64,000 nt of DNA from contig JAUNTX010000003.1 in assembly GCA_030538475.1 (NCBI GenBank), positions 186,001 through 250,000 of the forward strand, read 5' to 3'. The stretch comes from Dermabacter sp. (lineage in GTDB: Bacteria; Actinomycetota; Actinomycetes; Actinomycetales; Dermabacteraceae). The position numbers were made by a program, and so were the translations under genes. Shown piece after piece: positions 44,479 through 55,016 of the stretch (positions within the stretch are counted from its first letter, which is position 1; the number at the start of each line of letters is the position of its first letter). The notes beneath the pieces were generated by a model. It did no database searches. It worked only from the letters and a program-made list of their open reading frames with translations, and was not told the origin of the DNA.

Positions 44479-46512
44479 TCAGGCCTCGGCCGTGAGGGCG
44501 CGTCGGCGCACCTGGATCTCGGCGAGCCGCGCCATGACCTGCTGGTAGTCGTCGGGATCGGTCGCGGGGTTCAGGCGCCCGAGCTTCCGGCGCAGCTCGG
44601 AGTATTCGTGGGTGAGGCTCAGTTCGCTGAGGCGGCTCATGAGGGAGGCGGCGAGCGCGCGCGTATCGGCCTCGGTGCGCACGGGGAGCGGGGTGGAGGC
44701 GAGTTCCGCGACCAGGGGGCGCACGGTCTCCCCCGCGATCTCGAGGACGGTCTCGACGAACACGCGCGGGCTCACGCCGCCCGCCCCCGCGCCATCGAGC
44801 ATCCCGGAGGCGAGGATGCAGTCCCACACGCTCTGCAGGACGGGGGTGCGGAAGGCGTCGTCGGGAATCGCCTCGATCGCGCCCTGGGAGAAGGCCGCGG
44901 GCGCCTGGAGCATGAGGGCGAGGGACTGGACTTCGACCTGGACGACGGGATCGCGGGGCTGGGTGATGTCCGACAGCCGGATGGGCTGCATAACGAGCTC
45001 CGGCCCCGCCTCCCCGTCGGTGCCCGCGTGGGCCTCCGCCCCAGCCTGCCCGGCTCCGTGGGCGCCCGGCGCCTCCCCGGGGCGCTCGCGCGGCTGCTCG
45101 TGCTGGGCCTGGGCGATCTGGCGCCCGGCGTCCTGGACAGCGCGGGCCACGGTGCGCTCATCGAGGCCGAGCCAGCCGGAGAGCCGCCGCGCGTATTCGG
45201 GGCGCAGCGCGCGGTCGCGGATCTGCGCGACCACGGGCGCGGCCATGCGCAGTCCCGCGACCTGCCCCTCCGCGGTATCGAGGTTCACCTGGGCGAGCGC
45301 GGATCGGATGGCGAACTCGAACATCGGGATCCGCCGCTCGACCACGTCGCGCAGGGCCTGATCGCCCCGGTGCAGCCGGATATCGCACGGATCCTGACCC
45401 TCCGGGTCCACGGCGACGAACGTCTGGGCCACGAAGCGCTGGTCCTCGCCAAAGGCCTTGAGGGCGGCCTTCTGCCCGGCGGCATCGCCATCGAACGTGA
45501 AGATCACTTCCCCGCCCACGGACGCGAGCGAGCTGCCCGGTGCGCCGCCGAGCCGCATCGCGCTCATCGCGGACGTATCGCCCATAATGCGCCGCACCAC
45601 CGTCACGTGCTCGGAGCCGAACGCCGTGCCGCACGAAGCGACCGCGGTGGTGATCCCAGCCTCGTGCGCCGCCATGACATCGGTGTAGCCCTCCATGACC
45701 ACCACCTGACGGGCGGAAGAAATGGCCTTGCGCGCCACGTCGAGGCCGTACAGCACCTGCGACTTCTTGTAGATGGGCGATTCGGGGGTGTTGAGGTACT
45801 TCGGGCCCTGATCGTCGTCGAACAGTTTGCGCGCCCCGAACCCGATGGTCTTGCCGGTCACGTCGCGGATCGGCCACACGAGGCGCCCGCGGAAACGGTC
45901 GTACACGCCGCGCTGGCCCGTGGACACGAGGCCGCCGTCGGCCAGCTCCTTCTCCGTAAACCCGCGCCCGCGCAAGTGCCGGAGCAGCGCGTCCCATCCC
46001 TGCGGGGCAAAGCCCACCCCGAAGGTGTCTGCGGAGGCGCGCGTGAAGCCGCGCTCCCCGAGGAAGCGGCGGCCCGCTTCCGCCCCGGGAGTGAGCAGCT
46101 GTTCGCGGAAGAACTCTTCGGCCACCTCGTGCGCGGCATACAGGCGCTGGCGGGAGCCGAAGTCCGAGCGCGGGCCCTGCGAGGAGCCGGGGTTTCCCGA
46201 GGCGTCCTCGTAGCGCAGCTGCACGCTGTAGCGGCCCGCGAGGTATTCGACGGCTTCGGCGAAGCTCAAGTGCTGCATTTTCTGGACGAAGGAGATGACA
46301 TCGCCGTCTTCGCCGCACCCGAAGCAGTGGTAGCGGCCCACGGCGGGCCGGATGGTGAAGGACGGGGTTTTTTCGTCGTGGAAGGGGCACAGGCCCTTCA
46401 TCGAGCCGAGACCGCCCGAGCGCAGGGTCACGTGTTCGGAGACGATCTCCTCGATCCGGGCACGCTCTCGCACAAGCTGCACGTCCTCGCGCCGGATCAG
46501 GCCCTTGTTCAT
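44479..46512 (-). CDS. dnaG: DNA primase
   Basis: A 677-residue DnaG. The N-terminal zinc-binding domain shows LCPFHDEKTPSF and YHCFGCGEDGDV. The TOPRIM core carries VVMEGYTDVMAAHEAG with the glutamate and later FTFDGDAAGQKAALKA with the DxD motif. The C-terminal helicase-binding region follows. It makes RNA primers for replication. Last gene of the glyS-dusB-dgt-dnaG run; a 78-base gap separates it from dgt. Confidence 0.96.
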   Translation of the reverse strand: MNKGLIRREDVQLVRERARIEEIVSEHVTLRSGGLGSMKGLCPFHDEKTPSFTIRPAVGRYHCFGCGEDGDVISFVQKMQHLSFAEAVEYLAGRYSVQLRYEDASGNPGSSQGPRSDFGSRQRLYAAHEVAEEFFREQLLTPGAEAGRRFLGERGFTRASADTFGVGFAPQGWDALLRHLRGRGFTEKELADGGLVSTGQRGVYDRFRGRLVWPIRDVTGKTIGFGARKLFDDDQGPKYLNTPESPIYKKSQVLYGLDVARKAISSARQVVVMEGYTDVMAAHEAGITTAVASCGTAFGSEHVTVVRRIMGDTSAMSAMRLGGAPGSSLASVGGEVIFTFDGDAAGQKAALKAFGEDQRFVAQTFVAVDPEGQDPCDIRLHRGDQALRDVVERRIPMFEFAIRSALAQVNLDTAEGQVAGLRMAAPVVAQIRDRALRPEYARRLSGWLGLDERTVARAVQDAGRQIAQAQHEQPRERPGEAPGAHGAGQAGAEAHAGTDGEAGPELVMQPIRLSDITQPRDPVVQVEVQSLALMLQAPAAFSQGAIEAIPDDAFRTPVLQSVWDCILASGMLDGAGAGGVSPRVFVETVLEIAGETVRPLVAELASTPLPVRTEADTRALAASLMSRLSELSLTHEYSELRRKLGRLNPATDPDDYQQVMARLAEIQVRRRALTAEA

Positions 46513-46590
46513 CCTCGTCCTTCCTCGTGAACGCGTCGCGACTGCCGCATCGGCAGCGCGACGGTTCGGCGCCGCTCAGGCTTCGTGCCC

Positions 46591-47901
46591 CTACAGTTCG
46601 GGACCGAGGCCCGGCAGTGGCACGTCGCCCGCGAGCGCCGCGGCATTGGAGCCGGAGAACAGTGCCCGGTGCAGGCGCGCGGCCGACACGTCGGTGAGCG
46701 ACGCGATCTGATCCACGATAACGCGCTGCCTCTGCACCGCATTCCCGGCCTGCTCCCACAGGGCGCGAAAGAGCGGGTCCAGGTGGCTGCTGCCGGTGCG
46801 GGTGAACAGGGCGTAGAGGTCGGTGAGGACCCGTTCTTGGCGCTCGTAGACGGGGCGCTGTTCGGCGCTGCTCATGACGTAGGCGGCGGCAAGTCCCTTG
46901 AGGACGGAGATTTCCCGGACGGTGGCCTCCGGCACGACGACGTGGCCGCGGTAGCGACTCAGCGGCGCGCTGCCGTGGGTGGTGCGCGTGGCCTCGACGA
47001 CGGAGCCGACGAAGCGCCCGATGAGTTGACTGCTCATGTTCTTGAGCGCCGCGGCCGAGGCGGGATCGCCGGTCATGGCGAGCACCCAGATGCTTTCGCT
47101 TTCGAGCCGCACGAGGGCTTCGTCGAGGTCGGCGATGTCGAGGTGCGGGGTGTACCACTGCTGGACGACCCCGAGGGCCCGGCGCCGCTCGGCGGGATTG
47201 GCGAGGGCGGAGAGGTCGAGCGCGCCGCCCGTCATGGCGTCTTCGATGTCGTGGACCGAATAGGCGATGTCGTCGGAAATGTCCATGACCTGCGCTTCGA
47301 CGCACTGGCGGGCCGATGGCGCGTCGGCCCGGGCCCACGCAAAGGTGTCCAGATCGTCCTCGTACACGCCGAACTTTGCCGACTCGGGATCGGGGCCTTC
47401 GCCCCGCAGCCACGGGTACTTGATGGCGGCATCGACGCTCGCCCGGGTGAGGTTGAGCCCGCGGCCGGTGAGGCCGTCGAGCACCTTGGGTTCGAGGCGC
47501 GCGATGAGGCGAAGGGTCTGGGCATTGCCCTCGAAGCCCCCGATGTCGGCCGCGAGTGCGTTCAGTACCTTCTCACCGTTGTGGCCGAACGGCGGGTGGC
47601 CCAGATCGTGGCTGAGGCACGCGGCATCCACCACGTCGGGGTCGCACCCGAGTTCTTGCGCGATGTCGCGGCCCACCTGGGCCACTTCGAGGGAGTGGGT
47701 GAGGCGGGTGCGGGAGAAGTCGTTGGATCCGGCGCCGAGCACCTGGGTCTTGGCGCCGAGGCGGCGCAGGGCCGAGGAGTGCAGGACCCGCGCGCGGTCC
47801 CGCTGGAACGGCGAGCGGGTCTGCGACTTCGGGGCCTCGTGGAAGAAGCGTTCGGTGTCGCGCGGCGTGTAGCCCGCGGGGATGCCCGGCAGTGAGGTCA
47901 C
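46591..47901 (-). CDS. dgt: deoxyguanosinetriphosphate triphosphohydrolase-like protein
   Basis: A 436-residue HD-domain enzyme. RTRLTHSLEVAQVGRDIA supplies the first histidine and CLSHDLGHPPFGHNGEKVL the HD pair and following histidine; MDISDDIAYSVHDIEDA is the later conserved segment. Relatives hydrolyse dGTP to deoxyguanosine and triphosphate and adjust nucleotide pools. It starts 4 bases after the dusB stop, so it is in the same operon. Confidence 0.93.
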   Translation of the reverse strand: MTSLPGIPAGYTPRDTERFFHEAPKSQTRSPFQRDRARVLHSSALRRLGAKTQVLGAGSNDFSRTRLTHSLEVAQVGRDIAQELGCDPDVVDAACLSHDLGHPPFGHNGEKVLNALAADIGGFEGNAQTLRLIARLEPKVLDGLTGRGLNLTRASVDAAIKYPWLRGEGPDPESAKFGVYEDDLDTFAWARADAPSARQCVEAQVMDISDDIAYSVHDIEDAMTGGALDLSALANPAERRRALGVVQQWYTPHLDIADLDEALVRLESESIWVLAMTGDPASAAALKNMSSQLIGRFVGSVVEATRTTHGSAPLSRYRGHVVVPEATVREISVLKGLAAAYVMSSAEQRPVYERQERVLTDLYALFTRTGSSHLDPLFRALWEQAGNAVQRQRVIVDQIASLTDVSAARLHRALFSGSNAAALAGDVPLPGLGPEL

Positions 47902-47905
47902 GGCG

Positions 47906-49096
47906 CTAGCCTCCCGAGATGGAGAGTTCGGCCTCGTGGAGGCGTTCGCGGTGCGCGGCGGTGAGCTCGCGCGAATCGAGCCAGCCGTCGGGCATGTGGG
48001 TGCGCTTGGGCCGGCCCGAGCGCCCGCGGGGGCCTTCCACAGGCTCGCCCGGGTAGGGGGCGTCCCAGTTGAGGCGGGAGAGCTTGGCTTCTAGGTCGGC
48101 GAGGGATTCCATGGTGGCGAGGCCGTGTCGGGCTTCGCCGCCCACGGGGTAGCCCTTGAAGTACCAGCCGACGTGCTTGCGCAGGTCGCGCACGCCGCGG
48201 CCCTCGTCCTCGAAGAACTCGATGAGCAGTTCGGCGTGGCGGATCATGGTCTGGGCCACCTCTCCGAGCGTGGGGCGCACCCGGTCTTCGATGCCGGCGA
48301 ATCCGGCGGCGAGGTCGGCGAACAGCCAGGGCCGTCCCTGGCATCCGCGGCCCACTACGACGCCGTCGCAGCCGGTGTCTTCGACCATCCGCAGGGCGTC
48401 TTCCGCGCTCCAGATATCGCCGTTGCCGAGCACGGGGATGCTCGTCACGGCCTCCTTGAGCCGCCAGATGGCCTCCCATTGGGCCTCGCCCGAGTAGTGC
48501 TGGTTGGCGGTGCGCCCGTGCAGGGCGATGGCCGCGGCCCCCATCTCCTCGGCGATCCGCCCGGCATCCAGGTAGGTCAGGTGCTCGTCGTCGATCCCCA
48601 TGCGGGTCTTCACGGTAACGGGCACGTCCCCCGCGGCACGAACCGCCTGGGCGACGATCTGCGTGAACAGCTCGGTCTTCCACGGCAAGACAGCGCCGCC
48701 GCCGCGGCGCGTCACCTTCGGCACGGGGCAGCCGAAGTTGAGGTCGATGTGATCGGCGAGGTCTTCCTCGAGGAGGATGTCGATGGAGGCGGCAATCGTG
48801 GCGGGATCCACCCCGTACAGCTGGATCGAGCGGGGCTTTTCCCGCTCCCCCATCGTCACGAGCCGCATGGTCTCCACGTGGCGTTCCACGATGGCGCGGC
48901 TCGTCACCATTTCGGAGACGTAGAAGCCGCCGTCATTATTCGAGTACCGGGCGCCGAACTCGCGGCACAGAAGCCGGAACGGCTTGTTCGTCACGCCCGC
49001 CATGGGCGCGAGCACCACGGGGGTATCGACCGTGTGCGGCCCGATGCTCAGGGAGCGTCGAGCCGCACCGGCGGGGGCCTGGTCCACTGCTAGCAT
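47906..49096 (-). CDS. dusB: tRNA-dihydrouridine synthase
   Basis: A 396-residue flavoprotein with [22 protein letters not shown] (FMN binding), [21 protein letters not shown] with the catalytic cysteine, and [16 protein letters not shown]. Dus enzymes reduce uridines in the tRNA D-loop. The ATG overlaps the glyS stop by about 7 bases. Confidence 0.93.
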   Translation of the reverse strand: MLAVDQAPAGAARRSLSIGPHTVDTPVVLAPMAGVTNKPFRLLCREFGARYSNNDGGFYVSEMVTSRAIVERHVETMRLVTMGEREKPRSIQLYGVDPATIAASIDILLEEDLADHIDLNFGCPVPKVTRRGGGAVLPWKTELFTQIVAQAVRAAGDVPVTVKTRMGIDDEHLTYLDAGRIAEEMGAAAIALHGRTANQHYSGEAQWEAIWRLKEAVTSIPVLGNGDIWSAEDALRMVEDTGCDGVVVGRGCQGRPWLFADLAAGFAGIEDRVRPTLGEVAQTMIRHAELLIEFFEDEGRGVRDLRKHVGWYFKGYPVGGEARHGLATMESLADLEAKLSRLNWDAPYPGEPVEGPRGRSGRPKRTHMPDGWLDSRELTAAHRERLHEAELSISGG

Positions 49097-50481
49097 CCGG
49101 CGAGGCGCGCGGCCAGGTAGCCCTTCACCTGCGACAGTGCCACCCGCTCCTGGGTCATCGTGTCGCGGTCGCGCACGGTCACGGCCTGGTCCTCGAGGGT
49201 GTCGAAGTCAATCGTTACGCACAGCGGCGTCCCGATTTCGTCCTGGCGGCGGTAGCGTCGGCCAATCGCGCCGGAGACGTCAACATCGATGTTCCACAGC
49301 TGGCGCAGCTCGTCGGCGAGGGCGCCGGAGACGGCCTTGAGGTCATCGCTCTTGGACAGGGGAAGCACGGCCACCTTGACGGGGGCCAGGCGCGGATCGA
49401 GCTTCAAGACCACGCGGGTGTCCACGCCGCCCTTCGTGTTCGGCGCCTGGTCTTCGGTGTACGCATCGACCAGGAAGGCCATCATGGAGCGGGTGAGGCC
49501 GAAGGACGGTTCAATGACGTACGGGGTGTAGCGCTCGCCGCTGGCCTGGTCGAAGTACTGCATCTTCGTGCCGGAGGCGTCCGTGTGGCTCGAGAGGTCG
49601 AAGTCGGTGCGGTTCGCCACGCCCATGAGTTCGCCCCATTCGCTTCCCTGGAAGCCGAAGCGGTACTCGAGGTCAATGGTGCCCGCGGAGTAGTGGGCGC
49701 GCTCGTCTTCGGGGACATCGAAGCGGCGCACGTTGTCCGGGTTCAGCCCCAGGTCGAAGAACCACTGTTCGCACGCGTCCACCCAGGTGCGGAAGCTCGC
49801 GTCGGCCTCTTCGGGCGGCGTGAAGTACTCGATCTCCATCTGCTCGAACTCGCGCGTGCGGAAGATGAAGTTGCCGGGGGTGATTTCGTTGCGGAAGGCC
49901 TTGCCCACCTGGCCGATCCCGAACGGGGGCTTCATGCGCGAGGAGTTCACGACGTTGAGGAAGTTGACGAAGATGCCCTGGGCAGTTTCGGGGCGCAGGT
50001 AGTGCAGCCCGGCCTCGGAATCGACGGCGCCGAGGTAGGTTTTCATGAGGCCCGAGAACTGCTGCGGCTCGGTGAACTCGCCCTTGGTGCCGCAGTTCGG
50101 GCACGCGATCTCGGCGAGCCCGCCCTCGGGTGCGCGACCCTTACGTTCGGTGAAAGCCTCGATGAGGTGGTCCTCGCGAAAGCGGTTGTGGCACTTCTTG
50201 CACTCGACGAGCGGGTCGGTGAAGGTGGCGACGTGGCCGGAGGCTTCCCACACGCGCTTCGGGAGAATGATCGAGGAGTCCAGGCCCACCATGTCGGCGC
50301 GCGAGGTCACGAAGGTGCGCCACCACTGGCGCTTGATGTTCTCCTTGAGCTCGACACCGAGGGGCCCGTAGTCCCACGCCGAGCGGGTACCGCCGTAGAT
50401 GTCGCCTGCGGGGAACACGAATCCGCGCTTCTTGGCGAGGGCGATCACCTGATCGAGTGTCGACGGCTGGGGCTTGGCCAC
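49090..50481 (-). CDS. glyS: glycyl-tRNA synthetase
   Basis: A 463-residue class II, eukaryote-like (alpha2) glycyl-tRNA synthetase. Motifs: [23 protein letters not shown] at the N-terminus, [49 protein letters not shown] (motif 2 area), and [17 protein letters not shown] (motif 3). GTG 50,481 is chosen because GGAGGAACC precedes it; the in-frame extension to 50,811 would run across the znuA promoter. It heads the glyS-dusB-dgt-dnaG operon. Confidence 0.95.
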   Translation of the reverse strand: MAKPQPSTLDQVIALAKKRGFVFPAGDIYGGTRSAWDYGPLGVELKENIKRQWWRTFVTSRADMVGLDSSIILPKRVWEASGHVATFTDPLVECKKCHNRFREDHLIEAFTERKGRAPEGGLAEIACPNCGTKGEFTEPQQFSGLMKTYLGAVDSEAGLHYLRPETAQGIFVNFLNVVNSSRMKPPFGIGQVGKAFRNEITPGNFIFRTREFEQMEIEYFTPPEEADASFRTWVDACEQWFFDLGLNPDNVRRFDVPEDERAHYSAGTIDLEYRFGFQGSEWGELMGVANRTDFDLSSHTDASGTKMQYFDQASGERYTPYVIEPSFGLTRSMMAFLVDAYTEDQAPNTKGGVDTRVVLKLDPRLAPVKVAVLPLSKSDDLKAVSGALADELRQLWNIDVDVSGAIGRRYRRQDEIGTPLCVTIDFDTLEDQAVTVRDRDTMTQERVALSQVKGYLAARLAGC

Positions 50482-50593
50482 GGTTCCTCCTGGAGGCTCG
50501 CTCACCGCGCATGGCTTGCGCGGGATGTGGCCTCCAGCGTACCGAGCACGCGCGTGCCGGGTGCGAATTAGCTCCCATCGCGGGCCGGAGAAG

Positions 50594-50629
50594 TTGCCGG
50601 ACACCACACCCGGATTGATAATGATTGTC
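50594..50629 (+). promoter_or_regulatory. znuA promoter with Fur/Zur-like box
   Basis: TTGCCG (50,594-50,599), 17 bases, GATAAT (50,617-50,622) is a good promoter. The expected transcription start lies at or next to A50,630 of the znuA ATG, so the message may be leaderless. GATAATGATTGTC (50,617-50,629) overlaps the -10 element and resembles a Fur/Zur operator. Binding there would block polymerase. Confidence 0.65.
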
Positions 50630-51646
50630 ATGAAGACCCCCATGACTGCTCGCACCGCCCTCTCCCGCCGCTCCTTTGCCCTCGCCACGGGCGCGGGGCT
50701 CCTCGCCACGCTCGCGGCATGCAGCGGCACCACAAGCGGTACGGGGGCTGCCTCTGACGGCGCGGCCTCCGACGGGGGCTCGAAAGCCGGCGCGCTGCGC
50801 GTCATGGTCACGACCTACCCCACGCACTACCTCGCCGCGAGCATCGGCGGCAGCCTCGTGAGCATCGAGAACCCGGTCAAGCCCGGTGTGGACCCCCACG
50901 GGCTCGAACTGTCCGTGCAGCAGGTGGCGCAGATGAGCACGGCCGGCCTCGTGCTGCAGATCGAGCACTACCAGAGCGCGGTGGACACCGCGATCTCCTC
51001 GCAGCACCTCACGAACGTCCTCAACCTCAACGAGCACGTCACGCTTCTGCCCGCGTCCGCCGCGGCCGAAGACGAGACTGACCACGACCACGACCAGGCC
51101 GAGGACGACCACGATCACGATCACGATCACGGCGACATCGACCCGCACTTCTGGCACGACCCGCTGCTCATGATCGAGGCGGCCACGGCGATTGCCGCCC
51201 GGCTTTCCGAGATCGCTCCCGAGCACAAGGACGCGTTCGCCGAGGCGCTCGCCACCCTCACCGCCACGCTCACCACGCTGGATGAGGAGCTGAGCGCCGC
51301 CTTCGGCGCCGTGACGAGCTCGAAGGAGTTCATCACGAGCCACGCGGCCTTCACCTACCTGGCCCACCGCTACGGTCTCACGCAGATCGCCATCGCGGGC
51401 ATCGACCCCGATACCGAGCCCTCGACGCAGCGCCTTCTGGAACTGTCCCAGCTCGTGCAGAGCAAAGGGCTGAGCACCGTGTTCTTTGAAACCACGGCCT
51501 CGCCCGCCGTGGCCGAAACCCTCGCCACGCGCTCAGGCGTCAAGGCCGAGGAACTCGACAATCTGGAGACCCAGCTGGACCCGACGAAGGACTACGCTGA
51601 GGTGATGCGCAACAATTCCGTGAAGCTCGTGGCGAGCTGGGCCTAA
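50630..51646 (+). CDS. znuA: zinc ABC transporter substrate-binding lipoprotein
   Basis: A 338-residue protein. A signal peptide ends in a lipobox LATLAAC, so it is a membrane-anchored lipoprotein. The cluster A-I fold shows [25 protein letters not shown] (metal histidine) and [18 protein letters not shown] (metal histidine). A His/Asp-rich loop (residues about 145-165) precedes the second site, as in zinc-specific ZnuA. It captures zinc for ZnuCB. A start at 50,621 is possible, but the promoter suggests ATG 50,630. Confidence 0.93.
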   Translation: MKTPMTARTALSRRSFALATGAGLLATLAACSGTTSGTGAASDGAASDGGSKAGALRVMVTTYPTHYLAASIGGSLVSIENPVKPGVDPHGLELSVQQVAQMSTAGLVLQIEHYQSAVDTAISSQHLTNVLNLNEHVTLLPASAAAEDETDHDHDQAEDDHDHDHDHGDIDPHFWHDPLLMIEAATAIAARLSEIAPEHKDAFAEALATLTATLTTLDEELSAAFGAVTSSKEFITSHAAFTYLAHRYGLTQIAIAGIDPDTEPSTQRLLELSQLVQSKGLSTVFFETTASPAVAETLATRSGVKAEELDNLETQLDPTKDYAEVMRNNSVKLVASWA

Positions 51647-52452
51647 TGGCCGCATCCCCCTCGCTCGACGCGGCCACTCCCCCACCCGAGACTCCCCCCG
51701 CCCTCGAAGTCCGCGAGGCCACCCTCATCCGGGGCGGTTCCGCGGTCCTCAAGGACGTCTCAACCCGCATCCTCGTGGGGGATGTGACGGCCATCCTCGG
51801 CGCGAACGGCTCCGGGAAGTCCACGCTGCTGCGGGCCATGATCGGCGTGCTCCCTCTCTCGAGCGGGCAGGCGTTCATCCTCGGCACGAACGCGCACCGA
51901 CGCGGCGTGCACGACGCGATTGGCTACGTGCCCCAGTCTGCGATCTTCTCCGGCAATATCGCCGCGACCGCCCGCGAAACCGTGGCCAGCGGGCTGCTCA
52001 CGAGCCACCGCCTCTTCGTGCGGGCCCACACGGCCCGCATCGACGCCGCGCTCGACATGGTGGGCCTTGGCGCCCTCAAGAACCGTGCGATCACCGAAAT
52101 GTCCGGCGGCCAGCGCCAGCGCGTCATGATCGCCCGGGCTCTCGTGCGCCGCCCCCGCATCCTCGTGCTCGACGAACCCTTCACCGGGGTCGATGCCGAG
52201 ACCCAGCGGCAGATCTCCCAACTCATCGCCACCCTGCACGCACAGGGCACCACCGTGGTCGTGGTCCTGCACGACCTGGAACCGCTGCGCACCCTCATCA
52301 CGCGCGCCATCGTCATGGACGACGGCCGCATCGTCCACGACGGCCCGCTGCCCGACGACGACCCGCACGCGGGCGTCAGCGAGAGCGAGGACGGGCGCCA
52401 CCACGTCGCCACTTACCTGGAGCAGTGCCTCGGGCACGAGATTCACCCATGA
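51646..52452 (+). CDS. znuC: zinc ABC transporter ATP-binding protein
   Basis: A 268-residue ATPase. Walker A ILGANGSGKSTLL, Q-loop region YVPQSAIF, signature EMSGGQRQRVMIARAL, Walker B ILVLDEPFTGVDAE and the switch histidine VVVLHDLEPL are all intact. Its ATG overlaps the last base of the znuA stop. It powers zinc import through the permease that follows with a 4-base overlap. Confidence 0.93.
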   Translation: MAASPSLDAATPPPETPPALEVREATLIRGGSAVLKDVSTRILVGDVTAILGANGSGKSTLLRAMIGVLPLSSGQAFILGTNAHRRGVHDAIGYVPQSAIFSGNIAATARETVASGLLTSHRLFVRAHTARIDAALDMVGLGALKNRAITEMSGGQRQRVMIARALVRRPRILVLDEPFTGVDAETQRQISQLIATLHAQGTTVVVVLHDLEPLRTLITRAIVMDDGRIVHDGPLPDDDPHAGVSESEDGRHHVATYLEQCLGHEIHP

Positions 52453-53321
52453 GCCCCCTGGAACTCCTCGCCTCCCCCATCGTGCGCTACCCGCTCATCA
52501 TCGCGATCCTCGTGGGCCTCACCGCCCCGGTCGTGGGCACCTACCTCGTGCAAAAGCGGCTCTCGCTGCTCGGCGACGGGCTCGGTCACGTGGCCCTCAC
52601 GGGCGTCGCGCTCGGCTGGCTCACGGGCGCCCTCCTGCAGCTCACCCCCGTCGACACGCTCGCCATCCCGGGCGCCCTCATCGCCTCCGTGATCGGCGCG
52701 GTCCTTATCGAATACGTGCGCGAAGTGGGGCACACGAGCCGGGACACCGCGCTCGCGATCCTCTTCTACGGCGGTATCGCGGGCGGCGTCGTCATCATTC
52801 AGCTCGCGGGCGGCACCTCCCAGAGCCTCATGGCGTACCTGTTCGGCTCGCTTGCGACCGTCACCGCGAACGACCTCTGGGTCGCGGGGGCGCTGGCCGT
52901 CGTGGTCCTCATCATCGGCGTGGGCATGCGCCCCCTCCTGTTCGCCGTCACGAGCGACGAAGAGCACGCCCAGGCCATCGGCCTTCCGGTGCGGCTCATC
53001 AACGTCCTCATCGCGATCATGGCGGCCCTCACGGTCACGCTCGCGATGCGGATCGTCGGCGCCCTCATGGTCTCCGCCCTCATGATCGTGCCCGTGGCCG
53101 CCGCCCAAATGTTCGTGAAGGGCTTTGCCCGCACCATGAGCATCGCGATGGGGATCGGCGTGCTGTGCGCCGTGGCGGGCCTCGTCATCACCATCTACGT
53201 TGACCTGCCGCCGGGCGGAGTGATCGTGCTTCTCGCGGTCGGAGTCTATATTCTGGGTATTCTTACCCGCGCGCTCACGTCGCGTCGGCGCACCCCGAGG
53301 ACCACGTTTGAGAAGGCATGA
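52449..53321 (+). CDS. znuB: zinc ABC transporter permease
   Basis: A 290-residue polytopic protein of the ABC-3 family with about eight membrane segments (YPLIIAILVGLTAPVVGTYLV, LGHVALTGVALGWLTGALL, ILFYGGIAGGVVIIQLAGG, RLINVLIAIMAALTVTLAMRIVGALMVSALMIV). SLLGDGLGHVALTG is the usual N-terminal family signature. The ATG overlaps the znuC stop (ATGA), and the stop overlaps the zur start likewise. Confidence 0.92.
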   Translation: MSPLELLASPIVRYPLIIAILVGLTAPVVGTYLVQKRLSLLGDGLGHVALTGVALGWLTGALLQLTPVDTLAIPGALIASVIGAVLIEYVREVGHTSRDTALAILFYGGIAGGVVIIQLAGGTSQSLMAYLFGSLATVTANDLWVAGALAVVVLIIGVGMRPLLFAVTSDEEHAQAIGLPVRLINVLIAIMAALTVTLAMRIVGALMVSALMIVPVAAAQMFVKGFARTMSIAMGIGVLCAVAGLVITIYVDLPPGGVIVLLAVGVYILGILTRALTSRRRTPRTTFEKA

Positions 53322-53719
53322 ACACACCAATTCTGCGCACCACCCGGCAACGCACCGCGATCCTCGCCGCGCTCGAACAGGCGGCCGATTTCATGACGGC
53401 TCAGCAGCTGCATGACCTCCTGAAGGCCGACGGCGAATCGGTGGGGCTTGCCACCGTGTATCGCAACATGCAGCCGCTCGTGGATGCCGGGCTCGTGGAC
53501 GTCATCATCACCGATTCCGGTGAGGCGATCTACCGCCAGTGCGAATCCACTGACCACCATCACCACCTCGTGTGCCGCGAATGCGGCAAGACCGTCGAGT
53601 TCCTCGCCCCCCAGTTGGAGCAGTGGGCGCACTCCATCGCGGCGAAGAACGGGTTCACCGGCATCTCGCACACCATGGAGATCTTTGGCCAGTGCCCCGA
53701 TCACCCGGCGAAGGACTAG
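53318..53719 (+). CDS. zur: Fur-family regulator, probable zinc uptake regulator Zur
   Basis: A 133-residue Fur-family protein. The winged HTH includes TAQQLHDLLKADGESVGLATVYRNMQPLVDAGLV. The dimerisation domain carries CESTDHHHHLVCRECGKTVEF with a CxxC, and the C-terminus ends FGQCPDHPAKD, where a second CxxC would normally be; here it reads CxxH. Its position as the fourth gene of the znu operon makes zinc-dependent control of that operon very likely, including its own synthesis. Confidence 0.9.
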   Translation: MNTPILRTTRQRTAILAALEQAADFMTAQQLHDLLKADGESVGLATVYRNMQPLVDAGLVDVIITDSGEAIYRQCESTDHHHHLVCRECGKTVEFLAPQLEQWAHSIAAKNGFTGISHTMEIFGQCPDHPAKD

Positions 53720-53727
53720 TTGCCGCG

Positions 53728-54228
53728 GTGTTCGAATGGATTCAGTCCCTTCCCCTGGCTCCCGCGGTGGCCTTCCTGCTGGTGGTCATCTACCTGCGCG
53801 CGGGCGGCACCTACCTCCTGGGCAGGCTCGCCTATCGGCTCGCTGATCGCGGCCGCTTTCACGGCGTGCTCACCTCGCCCCGCGTCATCAAGGCCACCCA
53901 CACCGTCAACCGCTACGGCGCCCCTGTGGTCGCCCTCAGCTTCCTCACCATCGGGTTTCAAACGGCGGCGAACCTAGCGGCAGGCGTCACCCGTATGCCG
54001 CTTCGGCACTACCTCCCGGCGCTCGCCATCGGCGGCTTCGCGTGGGCGCTCATCTACGCCACGATCGGCCTCGCCGCCTTCACCCTGTGGTGGCAGGTGG
54101 CGCTGACGAACCCGGTGGTGGCCGCGCTCATCGCCGTGGCGGCCGTCGGCCTGCTCACGTGGGCGATCCTGCGCAGGCGCCGCGCCCGGGCCGCCGACGA
54201 GCGCGACGAGCGCGAAGACTCCGTCTAG
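53728..54228 (+). CDS. DedA-like (VTT-domain) membrane protein
   Basis: A 166-residue polytopic protein resembling SNARE-associated/VTT (DedA) proteins: [27 protein letters not shown] and [37 protein letters not shown] cover the family's first helices and the RYG..V motif. DedA proteins handle membrane lipid or undecaprenyl-phosphate translocation; the convergent uppS gene beside it is suggestive. GTG 53,728 is the best start in frame, 8 bases after zur, with no clear ribosome-binding site. Confidence 0.75.
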   Translation: MFEWIQSLPLAPAVAFLLVVIYLRAGGTYLLGRLAYRLADRGRFHGVLTSPRVIKATHTVNRYGAPVVALSFLTIGFQTAANLAAGVTRMPLRHYLPALAIGGFAWALIYATIGLAAFTLWWQVALTNPVVAALIAVAAVGLLTWAILRRRRARAADERDEREDSV

Positions 54229-55016
54229 GCGTCCGGCGCGGAGGTCACCTGATCCACGGCCCCGCCGAAACGGCGGTCCCGCCGGGCATACTGCTCAATC
54301 GCGCGCCACAGGGTGCGCCGGTCCACGTCGGGCCACAGATCGTCGATGAAGAGCATCTCCGCGTACGCGGCCTCCCACAGCAGGAAGTTCGAGGTGCGCT
54401 GTTCACCCGAGGTGCGCAGGAAGAGATCGACGTCCGGCATCTGGGGGTCGTACAGGTAGCGCCGCAGCGCCTTCTCGCTCACCCGCGAGGGGTTCAGGCG
54501 CCCGTCGGCCACATCCCTCGAAAGAGCCTGCACCGCGTCCACGATCTCGGCCCGCCCGCCGTAGTTGACGCACATGTAGAGGGTCATGCGGGTGTTGTGC
54601 TTCGTCAGCTCTTCGGCCTCGCGCAGCTCCTTGATGACGCTCGGCCACAGGCGCTGCGAGCGTCCGATCCACACGATCCTCACGCCCCACCCGTTGAGCG
54701 TGTCCCGCTGACGGCGCAGCACCGAGCGGGAGAACCCCATGAGGAAGCGCACTTCGGACGGGGAACGCGACCAGTTCTCGGTCGAAAAGGCGTAGGCGCT
54801 CAGGTGCGTGACGCCCACCTGCAGCGCGCCCGCCACAACATCGAGGAGGGCGGCCTCGCCCGCCTCGTGCCCCGCCGTGCGCGGCAGCCCCCGCTGGTTG
54901 GCCCAGCGGCCGTTGCCGTCCATGACCACCGCGACGTGCGCGGGCACCGCGCGGGGATCGAGCGCGGGCGGCGTGGCACCCGAGGGGTGCGGGGCGATCT
55001 CACGGGGCGCTGTCAC
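54225..55016 (-). CDS. uppS: isoprenyl (undecaprenyl) diphosphate synthase
   Basis: A 263-residue cis-prenyltransferase. [27 protein letters not shown] carries the catalytic aspartate and diphosphate-binding residues, [12 protein letters not shown] is the second region, and [25 protein letters not shown] the third. It makes the C55 lipid carrier used in wall synthesis. It ends a long minus-strand run and overlaps the recO 3' end by about 17 bases. Confidence 0.94.
   Translation of the reverse strand: MTAPREIAPHPSGATPPALDPRAVPAHVAVVMDGNGRWANQRGLPRTAGHEAGEAALLDVVAGALQVGVTHLSAYAFSTENWSRSPSEVRFLMGFSRSVLRRQRDTLNGWGVRIVWIGRSQRLWPSVIKELREAEELTKHNTRMTLYMCVNYGGRAEIVDAVQALSRDVADGRLNPSRVSEKALRRYLYDPQMPDVDLFLRTSGEQRTSNFLLWEAAYAEMLFIDDLWPDVDRRTLWRAIEQYARRDRRFGGAVDQVTSAPDA

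Noticed and set aside
44422..46530. 702-residue frame opposite dnaG
   Set aside because: Antisense shadow of dnaG starting inside the tRNA spacer; composition is Gly/Ala/Arg-rich with no domains.
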